A DNA stretch of 64,000 nt from Sialis fuliginosa. Lineage: Eukaryota > Arthropoda > Insecta > Megaloptera > Sialidae. A program made the translations under genes and the position numbers. Numbering within the stretch: position 1 is the first letter of the stretch; each line of letters begins with the position of its first letter. The notes beneath the pieces were generated by a model. That model ran no database searches. It saw only the letters and a program-made list of their open reading frames with translations, and was not told the DNA's origin. Where the stretch lies: positions 15,128,001-15,192,000 of the forward strand of contig OY540812.1 of NCBI GenBank assembly GCA_961205875.1. Direction: 5' to 3'. Shown piece by piece: positions 27,601 through 39,575 of this stretch.

Positions 27601-28969
27601 CAATAAAAAGTGGATATTTTTTGCTTTATTCGTGTGAATGTTCAGATTACAGAAGTCGATATGAAATGTTAATTTTTCTGTAAAGCTTTCTTGGTGACAA
27701 AGAAGTGTTAAATAAAGTTTTTAATTCAAAAAACGTGCCACGTCTCATTAAACTATAAAATAATAATTTAGACTCTAGAAAACCGCAACAGTCCCTGTAA
27801 TGTATATGTAGAACTTGGTATACCATCAAAGTGCTTACAATTAGTAACAGATTTATCGATATGAAGAAGTACCTCGAATAATTAAAAGAATGTTGTTTCG
27901 AGTACATTACAATTACAAGTACTATTCAAATGAATTAATAAAAATATATACGTATTTGAAATTTCATTACGCTAAAATATATAAATTCATAATTTAAAAC
28001 ATTTCAGAAATTGTAATAAAATATTTTAGCTGAATGAATTTTAATAACAATTTTAATAAAATACCTCTATGGTTTACATACAATATGATAATGAAATCTA
28101 AAGTAAGAAAAAATACGTAAGCATTTTTACAATTTTTTCTCCTTTAATTATTTTTTCTTTATTTTATGATTACATCGAAACTGATATTCCTTTTAGTATA
28201 TTTTATAAATGTCATCGCAGCACATTTTTATCGACTATATCTTGAGTTTTTGACGTGTTATTGAAAAGTATCAAGTATGCTTGTTATATTATTAAACTTG
28301 AAGATCGTCCTTAAAATATTTTCATTATGAAAAGATATTAATACAAATGATAGTATCTCGAGAATTAGACTATACTATACGTGCTCCTTTTAGAAAGATA
28401 AGTGAATTGAAATAAAATTAAAAATTCATCTAACTTTTAAAATTACTGTATTATAAAAAAAGCCTTCACAAATTTAACAGCTGTTTTCTTTTGTGTATGA
28501 TCTGTATTTTGAGTCTTTCACCAAAAAGTATAAGTACATATATTTCCGTTTATATTTTATACATTTAAAACAGTACACATTACATATATGGAAGTATTGT
28601 CGAGCTGGTCATCTTTCGTGTTACAAACTATACATGTGTATGAATGCATTTTTGTATTTAAAGTTTTGCATTTCAATAAGTATGGTAATTCCATTTAACA
28701 GCAAAATTACTATCAACTTATTCTTACAATTAGAGGGAAATTAAAATACATATGTTAATTTTAATATTTTAATAATAAGACTGTAACTGAAACTACATCA
28801 CTTTTAAAAACAACTAATATAACAAGTAGTTAGATAACCAAAGTAATAATTTATGTATAAAATAAATTCTAAATGAGCCAAGATTTAAAAATTAGATGAA
28901 CTAAAAATAAATAATCATATTTACTCATGTTTTAACTTTCTTTTACCATGTGTATATGAAATATACAAA
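24691..28969. other. Intergenic, no gene seen
   Basis: AT-rich sequence. A slightly GC-richer, non-repetitive patch at about 27,410-27,600 has no ORF. Possible hAT-like ends near 24,830 and 26,236 were not accepted. No supported gene. Confidence 0.5.
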
Positions 28970-29065
28970 AGTATAAGTAAGTATAGTGAAGCCGATTTTT
29001 TTCGAAATCCGGATTTTGTTGGAATTATCCTTTTTGACCTTCCGTGAATCCGTCTGACTATTTTC

Positions 29066-29191
29066 GCCATGATATCTGTCTGTCTGTCGGTCTGTAAGCG
29101 CTGTAATTGAAATACGACAAATCGTAGTCGCCATGATATCTGTCTGTCTGTCGGTCTGTAAGCGCTGTAATTGAAATACGACAAATCGTAG
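29066..29191. repeat. Tandem duplication of a ~63-bp unit
   Basis: Two adjacent copies run from 'cgccatgatatctgtctg' to 'cgacaaatcgtag'. They look identical by eye, so the duplication is recent relative to the host repeat. Short TCTG repeats inside the unit may have promoted slippage. Confidence 0.85.
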
Positions 29192-29690
29192 AAGGATGAA
29201 ATTTTATATTTAAGATTAATTTTTATCTGGGAAGAAAACGTCCTATTTTTGAAAACGATCTTTCAACCGGATACGGATGTTTACCTACGTTGATTTTTTA
29301 ATTTTTCGAATTACTTTGAAACAGTGCGAAATAGAGAAAAATGGTCAAGTTAAAAATTGTAGGTAATATTAATTCTATAATTTATGTTCTATTCAAATGG
29401 TTCATAACAGAGAAGAAATATCTGCCATGAGTGTCATGGGACTTTCTTATACGTATTACAGAAATTGAACAGTGCGTGTTTACCATAGGTACCATGGGAC
29501 TTTCTTATACGTAATACTGAGAGTGGACAGTGCAAGTGAGTCTAAATAATTTTTAAAAATATATTTCTGGCTAAATCATGAATGTTGGAAAAAAATGTAT
29601 GGGAAATAAATTATAGATAATAACATACTCGATATTTTTTATCTAAAACATTTTTTTCTTATTTCAAAAATAATTCAAAAATTGACAAGA

Positions 29691-30072
29691 GTAAACATCC
29701 ATTTTCTGTTCAAAAATATTCATGTGATACATAATGTAGAGAATAATATTATCTATAGTTTATGCCCCATTCATATTATTTTATATTTTATTAGTTTTTC
29801 AGAAATGTGCTTTAATAACTTAAGAATCACGTACACGGTTTACTGTCAAGATTAAGTATAAGAAAGTTCCGTGGGTCCCAAGTAAACATCCATTTTCTGT
29901 TCAAAAATATTCATGTGATACATAATGTAGAGAATAATATTATCTATAGTTTATGCCCCATTCATATTATTTTATATTTTATTAGTTTTTCAGAAATGTG
30001 CTTTAATAACTTAAGAATCACGTACACGGTTTACTGTCAAGATTAAGTATAAGAAAGTTCCGTGGGTCCCAA
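29691..30072. repeat. 191-bp tandem duplication
   Basis: Copy 1 (29,691-29,881) and copy 2 (29,882-30,072) both run from GTAAACATCC to GTGGGTCCCAA and appear identical. The repeat was therefore duplicated in place recently, or the assembly contains an artefactual duplication. Confidence 0.88.
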
Positions 30073-30113
30073 GGCAGATATTTTGTATATATGACATAAA
30101 ATATGTACAGACA

Positions 30114-30285
30114 TTACAGGTGAGTACTTACTTTACCTACACAAGATTCTCGGTTAAGGTTTGTGCGGCCCTGCAGCGATGAGGCTGTCGTACCCTTGAC
30201 CTGGGCGAATCCCACGCACCTAAGGAGAGCGTTGGTGAAAGTCAACGGTGCGTGGGTCAACCATAGCCAACTACATATTATATAC
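30114..30285. other. Structured GC-rich island, possible ncRNA or SINE head
   Basis: Two strong stems are visible. GGTTAAGG (about 30,153) pairs with CCTTGACC (about 30,194) around a smaller inner stem. CCCACGCACC (about 30,211) pairs perfectly with GGTGCGTGGG (about 30,250), with an inner GTTG/CAAC stem. The block is far richer in GC than its flanks. It does not match tRNA, 5S, U1, U2, U4-U6, U11, U12 or SRP RNA as I know them. No poly-T terminator or promoter is evident. Confidence 0.35.
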
Positions 30286-30599
30286 ATTATACACAACAAC
30301 CACTCACAGCACAGTAGCATGAATGATTCCTGAGATTATGCAATGCTTGATTAATGCATTACTCTGTGGAGCATCCTTGCCAAGTACACCCGTCTAGTCT
30401 AAAACTTAAGACCAATGTTATTGTTCTATATTTCTTATAGCTGAATATTATGGTTATACTGTTATACATATATTTACACTTGAAAGTTTATTAACTAATT
30501 TAATCAAGCTGCAATTATATTGCTTTCTCGCCATATCGAAGATACAAGAAGCTTTGTGATCGCTTTAAAATAAAATAAAAATGTTCTTCGATTTCAAAA

Positions 30600-30880
30600 C
30601 TTTAACTTGATCTTTCCGTTTCAGGTCAAGATAAACACTTTTCGTTGCGTGTCTGTCTGTGTATGTTTGTGTGTCTATCTGTCTAGTGAATCCTTGTCAC
30701 ACGAATAACTCATGAACCACTGAACCGATATTAATGAAACTTGGTTGGTTAGTTGGGTCTGACTTGAGGACGATCCCATTTTAAAATCATCAAAATCGTG
30801 CGTAAGGGAGAGGGGGTAACATCCCAAAATATTTATTTTTCAAAATATCTTAAGAACGACACATGTTACATGAAAATTTT
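30600..30880 (+). repeat. Interspersed repeat tail
   Basis: Contains 'cgtgtctgtctgtgtatg', 'gaaccactgaaccgatat' and 'gaaacttggttgg', a combination common in degenerate insect SINE/non-LTR tails in my recollection. No coding remnant. The following 30,880-31,920 is AT-rich with nothing supported. Confidence 0.45.
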
Positions 30881-31924
30881 ATAGAATTTTTTTGTAGAGC
30901 ATTCAATCCTATAATATAAATCTACAACGTTGGTTATAAAATATTCCCTTACAAAAATTTATCTCAATTTGTTTGTTTTTTTTAAAATTGATATTTACTT
31001 TGACATATTAAATGTCATTTATAGTTTGCATAACAGAAAAAATTTAGATTTATTGAAATTGTCAAAAAATGAAAAATATACGAAAAAATAATCAGGTGCG
31101 TATTATGAAAAATTTCGAACTAATATTTTTTAGTAAAACTACATTATAAAAATAAATGGTTAACCAACCAATGCCAGGCAATTTATCTGAATAATTAATT
31201 GGGTTTTATTTAAATTGTTCAATAATTAACTACCTTTGGTGAATTTAGCACGAGGAAGCACGGTGCATTTACTTGACAGATGTTTTTTTTTATAATGGCG
31301 AAATTGTATTTCTATAATTGTCTAGAATATGGACGTTTATTTATAATTATTAATATGAGCAATTTATCTGTTGACAACTAGGACGCTTAAAGGTCGACTA
31401 CAATATTCATTGATCACATTATTAAAACGATCGTATATAATAAATATATAATATTGCTGGCATTTAAATTGATTCAATCAGCTGACTTTATTCTTTAAAT
31501 ACATGTATATACATATGTATAAAAAATATCTGCAAACTAAAATCTAAACTATCTGATCAATTTAAATGAATTTTCATTTGTCGTATATTTCTATCACTAT
31601 GCATATATGACAGTAATATTACTTCAGATACAAAATATACAAATGTAAATTTTCGATAACGAAAATCGGAAAAGTACAGTTTTTTCAAACAACTTTTTTG
31701 TGAAACATATTAAACTTTTGCTACAATATATTGTTACTCGATCTCTATTTTTGAAGTTTTAGCTGCTGATGTATAGTTCTTTGAAACTTTTTATACCTTT
31801 AAAACTGCGTATCTATGTGGAAAATCGAATTTTATTGTAACGACCTAATCATTTCTGAAATTCAATATAAACAAAAATGAAATAATTAAATAGGATTTTT
31901 ATACTAAACAATTATATACTTTTA

Positions 31925-33900
31925 CTTTCTTATACGGTCATATTATGTAAGCCGAGTTTTTTCGAATTCGAGATTTTGATATAAATGCCCATTTTGACTA
32001 TCCTTGATTCCATTCTGACTATTTTCGCCATGATGTCTGTGTGTCGGTTGGTCTGTATACGATGTAATTCAAAAATGAAAACACAACAAACTATAGACGA
32101 ATGTTTACTATTATCAATTTTTCAAATTATATTTTGGAATTTTGAAAAATGTTTTGAGTAAAAGTTTTAGAAAATATTATTGTTTATAATTTATATTGTA
32201 TTTATTTAATTTAAAAAAATATTTCTTAAGATATAATTTAAAATTATATTTCAAATGGTTACAACAAAAAAAAAATGTTTTGAAAAAAATTTATAGGTTA
32301 CGTTATTTTCTATAACTTATGCACCATTCATATTAGTCCAGTACATTTAGACGAAAAATAGCTGTGTCTGGGGAAAAATTCGCAATAAGCTGAATTTTTG
32401 TATACACCTTCATTTTGTCTTTATAAATAAGATACCAAAAGTCCCCAACAATCCCATGCGAGCATACTTTTTTACAGCCCACAAAAGGTGCTAACAATTA
32501 GTTTTAAGTAAATATCTCTGTATCTATTGGTTTTATGACTAAAATAGTTATTATCAAATATAAAGTTTAGAAAATTACCTACAATAAAGATCTTACAACT
32601 TTTGTCGCACAAGTAATCGTTTTCGCTTATTAAGAGGGTATTCTAGTCTAAAAATTTGAAAATAAATAATTATATATATAAATTTTTTTGCATTTTATCA
32701 ATAAACAGGATTTCAAAAATATGTGTTCAAAATCCTATACCTCAATTCCAAAAACTGACGGAGTTACAGCGATTTGAAGATGATGCGTAGCATTGAATAG
32801 CCAGCTATGTATAAACTTGGAACGCGTTTTTCTCGAAACTGAAAACTGAAAATGGCTGCCATAATATCACAAGATCTACTGAACCGATTGACTTCAAATT
32901 TGCTGTGTACCTTCAGTACACATGTTATTACCATCTTTAGCAGAATTAAGTCAAAAACATTTTTCTTTATTGTATAAATAGCGAAAGATTAAAAACATAA
33001 AAAAAATAAAATGAATTGTATGTAGGTAATTTTTATCGTAATTATATCAGTGGCCAACAAAACCAATAATTTTCTTAATATATATAAGTTGGGCTATAGC
33101 GGGTTGCAAAAAAAATAATTGTAATTAAAATAAAAAAATGGCGGCATTTTGAAAAGTGACTATACATTTTTATTTTTCTTATGTTTTTAATCTTTCGCTA
33201 TCTTTACAATAAAGAAAAATATTTTTGACTCAATTCTGTTAACGGTGGTAATAACATGTGTACTGAAGGTATATACACAGCAAATTTGAAGTCAATCGGT
33301 TCAGTAGATCTTGTGATATTATGGCAGCCATTTTCAGTTTTCAGTTTCGAGAAAAACGCGTTCAATGTTTATACATAGCTGGCTATTCAATGCTACGCAT
33401 CATCTTCAAATCGCTGTAGCTCCGTCAGTTTTTGGAATTGAGGTATAGGGTTTTTAACACATATTTTTGAAACCCTGTTTATTGATAAAATGCAAAAAAA
33501 ATTTTTTGATATTTTCAAATTTTTAGACTAGAATACCCTCTTAATAAGCAAAAACGATTACTTGTGCGAAAAAAGTTGTAAGATCTTTATTGTAGGTAAT
33601 TTTCTAAACTTTATATTTGATAATAACTATTTTAGTCATAAAACCAATAGATACAGAGATATTTACTTAAAACTAATTGTTAGCACCTTTTGTGGGCTGT
33701 AAAAAAGTATGCTCGCATGGGATTGTTGGGGACTTTTGGTAACTTATTTATAAAGACAAAATAAAGGTGTATACAAAAATTCAGCTTATTGCGAATTTTT
33801 CCCCAGTGAAAACCTAATGTTCCTGGACTATATTTTTTTATTTTTGATCAGTTTTTAAAGTATGGATTAAAAATTATAAAATATTTAATCTTTCGTATTG
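31925..33900 (-). repeat. F1/F2 repeat copy 3, split by a foldback element
   Basis: F1 sequence at about 31,930-32,110 (with the 'tctgactattttcgccatga' stretch) and F2 sequence to 32,335 ('cattcatatta') are interrupted at a TA by the 32,336-33,828 element. F2-like AT-rich sequence appears to resume after 33,829. This gives the relative age: F1/F2 first, foldback second. Confidence 0.6.
32336..33828. mobile_element. Long foldback element (about 650-bp arms)
   Basis: The ends are GTCCAGTACATTTAG at left and the inverse ...CCTGGAC at right, flanked by TA on both sides as in Tc1/mariner-type insertions. Arms of roughly 650-680 bp (about 32,336-33,015 and 33,162-33,828) are inverse copies with scattered differences, around a centre of about 150 bp. 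No transposase ORF. A shorter relative lies at 51,004-51,518. The arms would form a very long hairpin if transcribed. Confidence 0.85.
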
Positions 33901-34645
33901 TTATTTGATTATTTAAATCTTTACATACCTACTAATTGTAAGTACTGTACTTATTGATGTCCAAAAAACCTGTAAAAATAATGCCTACAAATACTTACCT
34001 ATATAATTAAAATGACCAGACTTTCATAAAACGGAATCAGTAGAGTACAGTTCTTTACGTTGTCTACATTAGTAGAAATATACAATGAAATTAATAAGTA
34101 TATAATTTTGTTTTCAAAAAAATTAGTATATCTGGTCATTTTATCTATATAATTAAAATATTGTGTTTACAGATTCTGTATATCTTACTTGTTTGTATGT
34201 ACCTAATAAATATTAAAAACAAATATTTGTATCATTTACGAAAGAAAAACACTATATGTTTAAAATTACAATACAAAATTAAAATTATTATCTTTATAGA
34301 TTGTATGTAATACAAATATACAGAATATGTAAAATGACACACTTTATTTGTATACACCTGTTATCATTCACTGCAAATAAAATAAAACTAAAGAAATAAA
34401 GATATAATTCATTTCTTTACATAAAATTTGTCCCATTGAATCGATTAACTAATTTTTAATTTAATTTTGTAATATAATAATATTTACTACACATAATACT
34501 TACATTAAATACTTATGAAGCATGTAATATGTACATAACTATCCTACTATAATCTATAATTAAGTATATTATATATTCTGTACTTAACACATAACAATTT
34601 TAATTCATCATAATTCATAGAGTTAAAATAAAATGCGCATTATAT

Positions 34646-35052
34646 AGAGCAGTGCATGTATTTAAGTACAGGATGTACTATACTTAAGTGCTTTTTGGAG
34701 TTCGTATTTGTACTTATACTTAATTACGTTTCAAATGAAAGTAGATTATTGTACTTGTACTTATAAGTACTTTACCAAACACAAGTACCTGCTTTTACTC
34801 GTACTTAAATATATTTTCCAAAAAAGTACTTTGCACTTAGGTATACTTAAATGCATCTATTAAAAACTAACTGTACTTAAAAATGTACTTATTGTTAGAT
34901 ACTTATTAATATACTTAATTACATGTTTAATATAAGTACTTTTTCAAGTACATTTATGTAAAAAGTACTTGTATTTTTTGGTAATGTATTTGTACTTAAG
35001 TAACATATTTTTCTAGAGTAAATACTTGTATTTTGTACTTGTACACAGCTCT
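34646..35052. mobile_element. hAT-like MITE packed with GTACTT/AAGTAC words
   Basis: The ends are AGAGCAGTGCATG-like (34,646) and the inverse ...CAGCTCT (35,052). The interior has over a dozen GTACTT or AAGTAC hexamers in both orientations. The CAGAGCTGTGTACAAGTAC-type end is one I associate with insect hAT elements. No clear 8-bp TSD is left and there is no ORF. Confidence 0.55.
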
Positions 35053-35340
35053 GTTATTAAAAAAGTACTTCAGGTACCTGCATATTTATAAATTATAAAA
35101 TATCATTTAAAAGAACAACGCACTTAATTTTTTTTTAAGTTTACGAGTCAGTGTAGTTAATGCATTACAACTAGTTATTTATAAATATATACAATAATAC
35201 AAAAAATGGATAGTAAAAAAATATTCAACATTCGCGCATTCACATTACAATCATCCCCTCCCCTTTCATCAAAAAGCTCACACGCATATAAATAAATAAA
35301 TAACATAATTTTTAAATGAGATAAGTTAATTTGTTCTTAC

Positions 35341-35880
35341 CTTTCAATTCAAATCCAAAATCCCTTTATCCACAATAAGTAACAAAAAAAAAATATAAAA
35401 CACTACACAAAAACTAAAAAATAAATTCACATTTCACTGTCCAGCAACAAAATAAAATCAAAACACCTAATAACAAAAATAATCTCAACAATATCAACAA
35501 AAAAAATGAAGTAGAAACAAAAACTCAACAATAAGAAAAATTAATAGATCAAAATAATGCACACACTAAAAAACACCGACCACGATATTATAATTATTAC
35601 GAACGTGTTTCACTACATCTATACTCAACGATAGATGGCAACACACTGGATTCTGAAACACGCCTTTTGCATTCACCCGCCAAAGTATTGATTCCCCACT
35701 CCAAGGTTACACGTAACAAGTTGTTCTCTGTTACTGTCTAATGTGCGCGTATGTCTAGCGTTCTCTTTATCTATAGACGTGCGTAACAAAAAAGTGAAGA
35801 ACACCGTTTATTATTACTTCTTCGACGCTGATCTCGGATTCGTAAAACGAGATGAAAAAATGTGATATTATTGACGAGAC
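35341..35880 (-). other. Candidate promoter and 5' non-coding exon on the minus strand
   Basis: Read on the minus strand, a GC-richer block (about 35,880-35,580) is followed by T-rich, leader-like sequence ending in a consensus donor, AAAG|GTAAGA, at 35,341/35,340. No ORF is present, so it would be untranslated. The gene it would serve must lie to the left with long introns; I found no partner exon. Alternatively it is a unique non-coding block. Confidence 0.3.
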
Positions 35881-36024
35881 ATGGTTATTATCGCAGGATT
35901 AGACAATTTAATTTGAAAAACAAATTATTTTATTGTTATTTATATTTGGTTCTAAAATATACATAGGTACCTATGTACAATTTTTAAATAAAAATTTGAC
36001 ATAATATAATATTCAGAAACCTTT

Positions 36025-36190
36025 ATATAAAACTAGCGGACATCGCACGGGAGTTAATATTTCACCCCCTGTCACGTATAGAGGGTTGTAATTGTTGTTT
36101 TAGCTGACCCGACAAACATTTTGCCCAAAAATAATTTGTTTTAAAATCAGACCATAAATACACATTTTCGTAAATATCTCGACATCAGCG
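36025..36190 (+). repeat. RTE/SINE-like remnant
   Basis: Has 'aaactagcggacatcgcac' and 'gctgacccgacaaacatttt' motifs, of the same general type as 22,785. Degenerate, with no ORF. Confidence 0.45.
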
Positions 36191-36649
36191 CCAACCTACC
36201 GGGTCCATTTTTTGTCAAAATATTTCTTTCCATTAAACATTAAATACATTACATAAGAATACATAGAACAGTATAGCATCTGTGCCGCAACTAATAACAG
36301 AACTTCCTATTGTCACTTTTTTGCTATTTATTCATTTTATAAAATCGTAAATATCTCGCTCCTATATATGCAAAACAGATTTTTCCCTAGAACCTCTATA
36401 CCTCCGTATAATTTTTCCTACGGTTATTTATTTTTCAATGTAAGTTCAGTATAATCTGTCTAATTGCAATTTTTTTCAGCCCTTTCCTAAAAAAATCAGG
36501 AGTAATACTTTATTTATTTTATTTTTTCAAACAACTTTTTTGTGAAACATATTAAACTTTTGCTACAATATATTCTTACTCGATCTCTAGATGTATTGTT
36601 AATTTTTTTATCAATTTCAAGTACGACTGAAAATCGCACATTTGTAATT

Positions 36650-37060
36650 AACCGACTTCAAAAAAGGAGGAGGTTTTCAATTCGGTGGATATTTTTATGC
36701 ACATATGTTCGGGCCTATCTCCGATAAATATGCATCAGTTTGGACTTTTTTTTGTATACTCCTTAAGTAGTCCCATACAATTTTTTTTTCAGAATCTGAC
36801 TGGACTTCAAAGATACTCCGCACAAAAGGGAAAAATAAAAAAATTAATAAAAAAGTAAAACCCACTTAAAAAAAACTTAAAAATGCTGAAAAATAATTTT
36901 TAACCGTTTTTGAATTCGGTGCCAAGCCAATAAAAACTTTTTAAGCAATAAAAAAAAGAAAACCGACTTCAAAAACTGTTGTATTTAATTATTATATACT
37001 TTTCAGTGCTTTTAGGGTTTTCTTTAAGTCGGTTTAATTTTTTTTCTTAAATTTTTTTAA
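36650..37060 (+). repeat. F3 interspersed repeat, copy 2
   Basis: Shares with 17,440-17,740 the order 'ggttttcaattcggtgg', 'agaatctgactgg', 'aaaagggaaaaataaa', 'cggtgccaagccaat'. It is bordered at both ends by an AACCGACTTCAAAAA word (about 36,649 and 36,961). Non-coding. Confidence 0.6.
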
Positions 37061-37129
37061 GTTTAATTTATTGGCAAAAATAAAACATGTTATTTTTTCT
37101 GTCAATTTCTAATTTCTTTTACGGCCATA

Positions 37130-38090
37130 TCGCATGTATGAAATACATATAATATTAAAAAATTGAAAACCCGATTTTATTAATTAGAGATTTTTGACTT
37201 TCTATGAATCCATTCTGACTATTTTCGACAATTGTTTCTGTGTTGGTCTCTCTGTTGGTCAATAAATACTGTAACTAAAAAAAACAACAATCATATTAGA
37301 GCTGGGCGCCGGAGTAATTTTTGCTCACGATCACGCACGCTCACGAGAAAAAATTTTTTAGTCACACCCGCTCACTCACGGTTAAAAAAAAATATTCACG
37401 ATCACGCACGGCGGGTCACGCTCGAGACCCGATTTAATCTAATTGTTGTAAATTAAATTTTTAAATGATGAAAATTAATGTTTTTACGTGCAATATATTG
37501 TGTAGTATACTTATTTTATATTCATATTATTTTCTTCAAAATTACATTCTAGTACAGTAATAGCAAACAAAACAATAAGAAAATAAACTTACAATGCATT
37601 TTTAAATCTTTTTTTGGTGTTCTGATATAGTTGGTAATAATGAACATGTGAAAGTGCTTCCAAAAATAACATTTATTTTTTATACTATATTTTTTAATGT
37701 CAAAATTCGTTTTAAAACATTATTATATTTGCATTATTAGTTCAGATATTAAAGAAAGATCATATAAAAATTATCTTCAAAATATACTCACGGAATCACG
37801 CACGGTCACGCACGGTTGTTTTAATTTGACTCACGATCACGCCCGCTCACGATTCAAGATTTGAAAATCGCTCACGCTCACGCGGGTCACGGCCGTGACC
37901 CGAAAAATTGACGGCCCGCGCCCAGCTCTAAATCATATAATAGAAGGGTGGTTCTTTATGTTTAGTATCAATTTTCTTCATGGAAGAAAACCTATTTTTG
38001 AAAACGATCTTACAACCGGAAGCGAATATTTACTCCTAGCAATTTTTAAAGTTTTTGAAATTATTTTTGAAACGACGGGATGCGACACTT
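37130..38090 (-). repeat. F1 repeat copy 4, split by a hAT element
   Basis: F1 sequence at about 37,130-37,296 resumes at 37,931 in the same order as the intact copy near 29,000-29,290 (the 'gaagaaaacctatttttga' and 'ttacaaccggaag' segment follows). Removing 37,297-37,930 and one octamer restores F1 collinearity. Confidence 0.75.
37297..37930. mobile_element. Non-autonomous hAT-type element, copy A
   Basis: The ends are TAGAGCTGGGCG and the inverse CGCCCAGCTCTA, flanked by the perfect 8-bp duplication AATCATAT (37,289-37,296 and 37,931-37,938). The subterminal regions are arrays of CTCACG/GATCACGC words in both halves, likely transposase-binding repeats. No transposase ORF. Same family as 49,937-50,366. 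It sits inside an older F1 repeat. Confidence 0.92.
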
Positions 38091-38329
38091 ATTCATACAA
38101 TTTCACCGAATATTAAAAATATTAATAGTGACTCAATAAATTAAAATTTGGAAAAGTTTCGACTATAAATTGAATAACACTGGTTATGAATGTCTTGCCT
38201 CCTGGGTAAAATGAAAAATCGGCGCCTATAGTTGCAATTTAATTAAATTATTTTACATTTTAATTTCTTCTTTAAAATTTGAATCTATAAATAATTTTAT
38301 TTTTTTATTTGGTATTATAAAGAAAACAT

Positions 38330-38400
38330 CACAATTTGTTATGTAGCTAACAAGCACTTTGAAACGAGGTATCAAAGTTATAGGACAGTTCTTTTGGAGG
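38330..38400 (+). repeat. Degenerate relative of the 18,300 MITE
   Basis: 'tagctaacaagcac' through 'gaggtatcaaagtta' and 'gacagttcttttgga' align with the left arm of the 18,300-18,601 element with substitutions. No second arm is recognised. The rest of 38,090-39,107 shows nothing else. Confidence 0.45.
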
Positions 38401-39575
38401 TCCATGAGGTTTATTGATAGTTTTTCGCAATAAAAATAATGGTATTAAAATAGTAGTGATATCAAATATTTAAAAAAATTGTACTTACGGTAAATTCTGA
38501 ATGAAGTAAATTCATATTAAAATTAAAATTAAGAATAAAATAAGTAAGTATAACAGCAAACTTTAATAATATATAAATAACGAGAAAAGTTATATTCAGT
38601 TATCATCAAACCATTGACCTTATGAGTCTGTGGATACTGGCTTGTGTGTGTACTTGGGGTCCACAATAATTTACTCAAATTGAAATTGAATATCAGAAAT
38701 ACTCATAAATAGAAAGAATTCAATTTTGATTCTTCATTTCTTTGGATACATAACAACCAATGCTAGTCCGTATATGAAACTGTTACCAAAATTTGTCGGC
38801 GGCCATCTTTTTTTAATTGTCAAAATCGCATATTATCCCATAGGCGTCAGTTGAAAATTTATAATATGCAAATATGCTTTAAATTACAATAGAATTTAGT
38901 ATGTATGAGAGATGATAGTTCCAAATAGACATTTCTCTGTTAATCAATTATATCACTAAAATACTTTTAAACTCAATATAAAACATTTATTATTAATTAA
39001 TTTTATAATTCAAAACAATTGATATTTATTTTAAAATCTGAATGATACGTCAATGATCCGTGGAGTGATTTTTCGTGGTGCGATATGGTAACAACTAACA
39101 ACCCTAGGTAATGTGCAGGGGCGCCGACTTGTTAAAAATATTGGGGGGGGGCTATTTTTTTTGACTCCCTTCTCCATTATATAAGACAAAATAATAATAT
39201 CGTGTAATCCCCCCCCCCTCCAATAAAGTTGTCGTAAGATGCTTTTTTTCATAAACGAATTTTGTTTTCGTTTAGGTAAGTAATTAATAATTTTATTTAT
39301 TCCTAACAAACAGCCAAGTTGTTTTAATTATAAAATAACTCTTTACCGCCGCGTTCATATCTCAAATAATTTATAAAAATGTATCTGTGAGATAAAATTA
39401 TAATAAATTCGTATTATAAAAATTATTTTTAATATAATATAAATGAATCTAAATATGTATAAATAAAAATTCATGACTGGCCGAATGCATTCAGGATGAT
39501 TCAGGACTGGCGTCCCAAACTTTAACAATAAATTGAGAAAAAAAATTTAAGCAAAAAAAAACTTTATATGAACGT

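Larger units (their letters stand above)
28970..30078 (-). repeat. F1/F2 interspersed repeat, copy 2, with internal duplications
   Basis: This is the inverse of the 6,012-6,700 module: F1 at about 28,970-29,300 and F2 at about 29,410-30,078. F2 is bounded by an ATATCTGCC...CTTTCTTATACG end at 29,418 and its inverse at about 30,048-30,078. Inside are two tandem duplications: a unit of about 63 bp at about 29,066-29,191 and a 191-bp unit at 29,691-30,072. The 83-87 codon ORFs reading through it are by-products of the repeat. Confidence 0.75.

Noticed and set aside
28921-29184. 87- and 63-codon ORFs on the minus strand
   Set aside because: They read through the duplicated F1 repeat; the repeated peptide only mirrors the 63-bp tandem duplication.
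37232-37456. 74-codon Arg-rich ORF
   Set aside because: It crosses the boundary between the F1 repeat and the hAT element; the Arg and His residues come from CTCACG/CACGC arrays.
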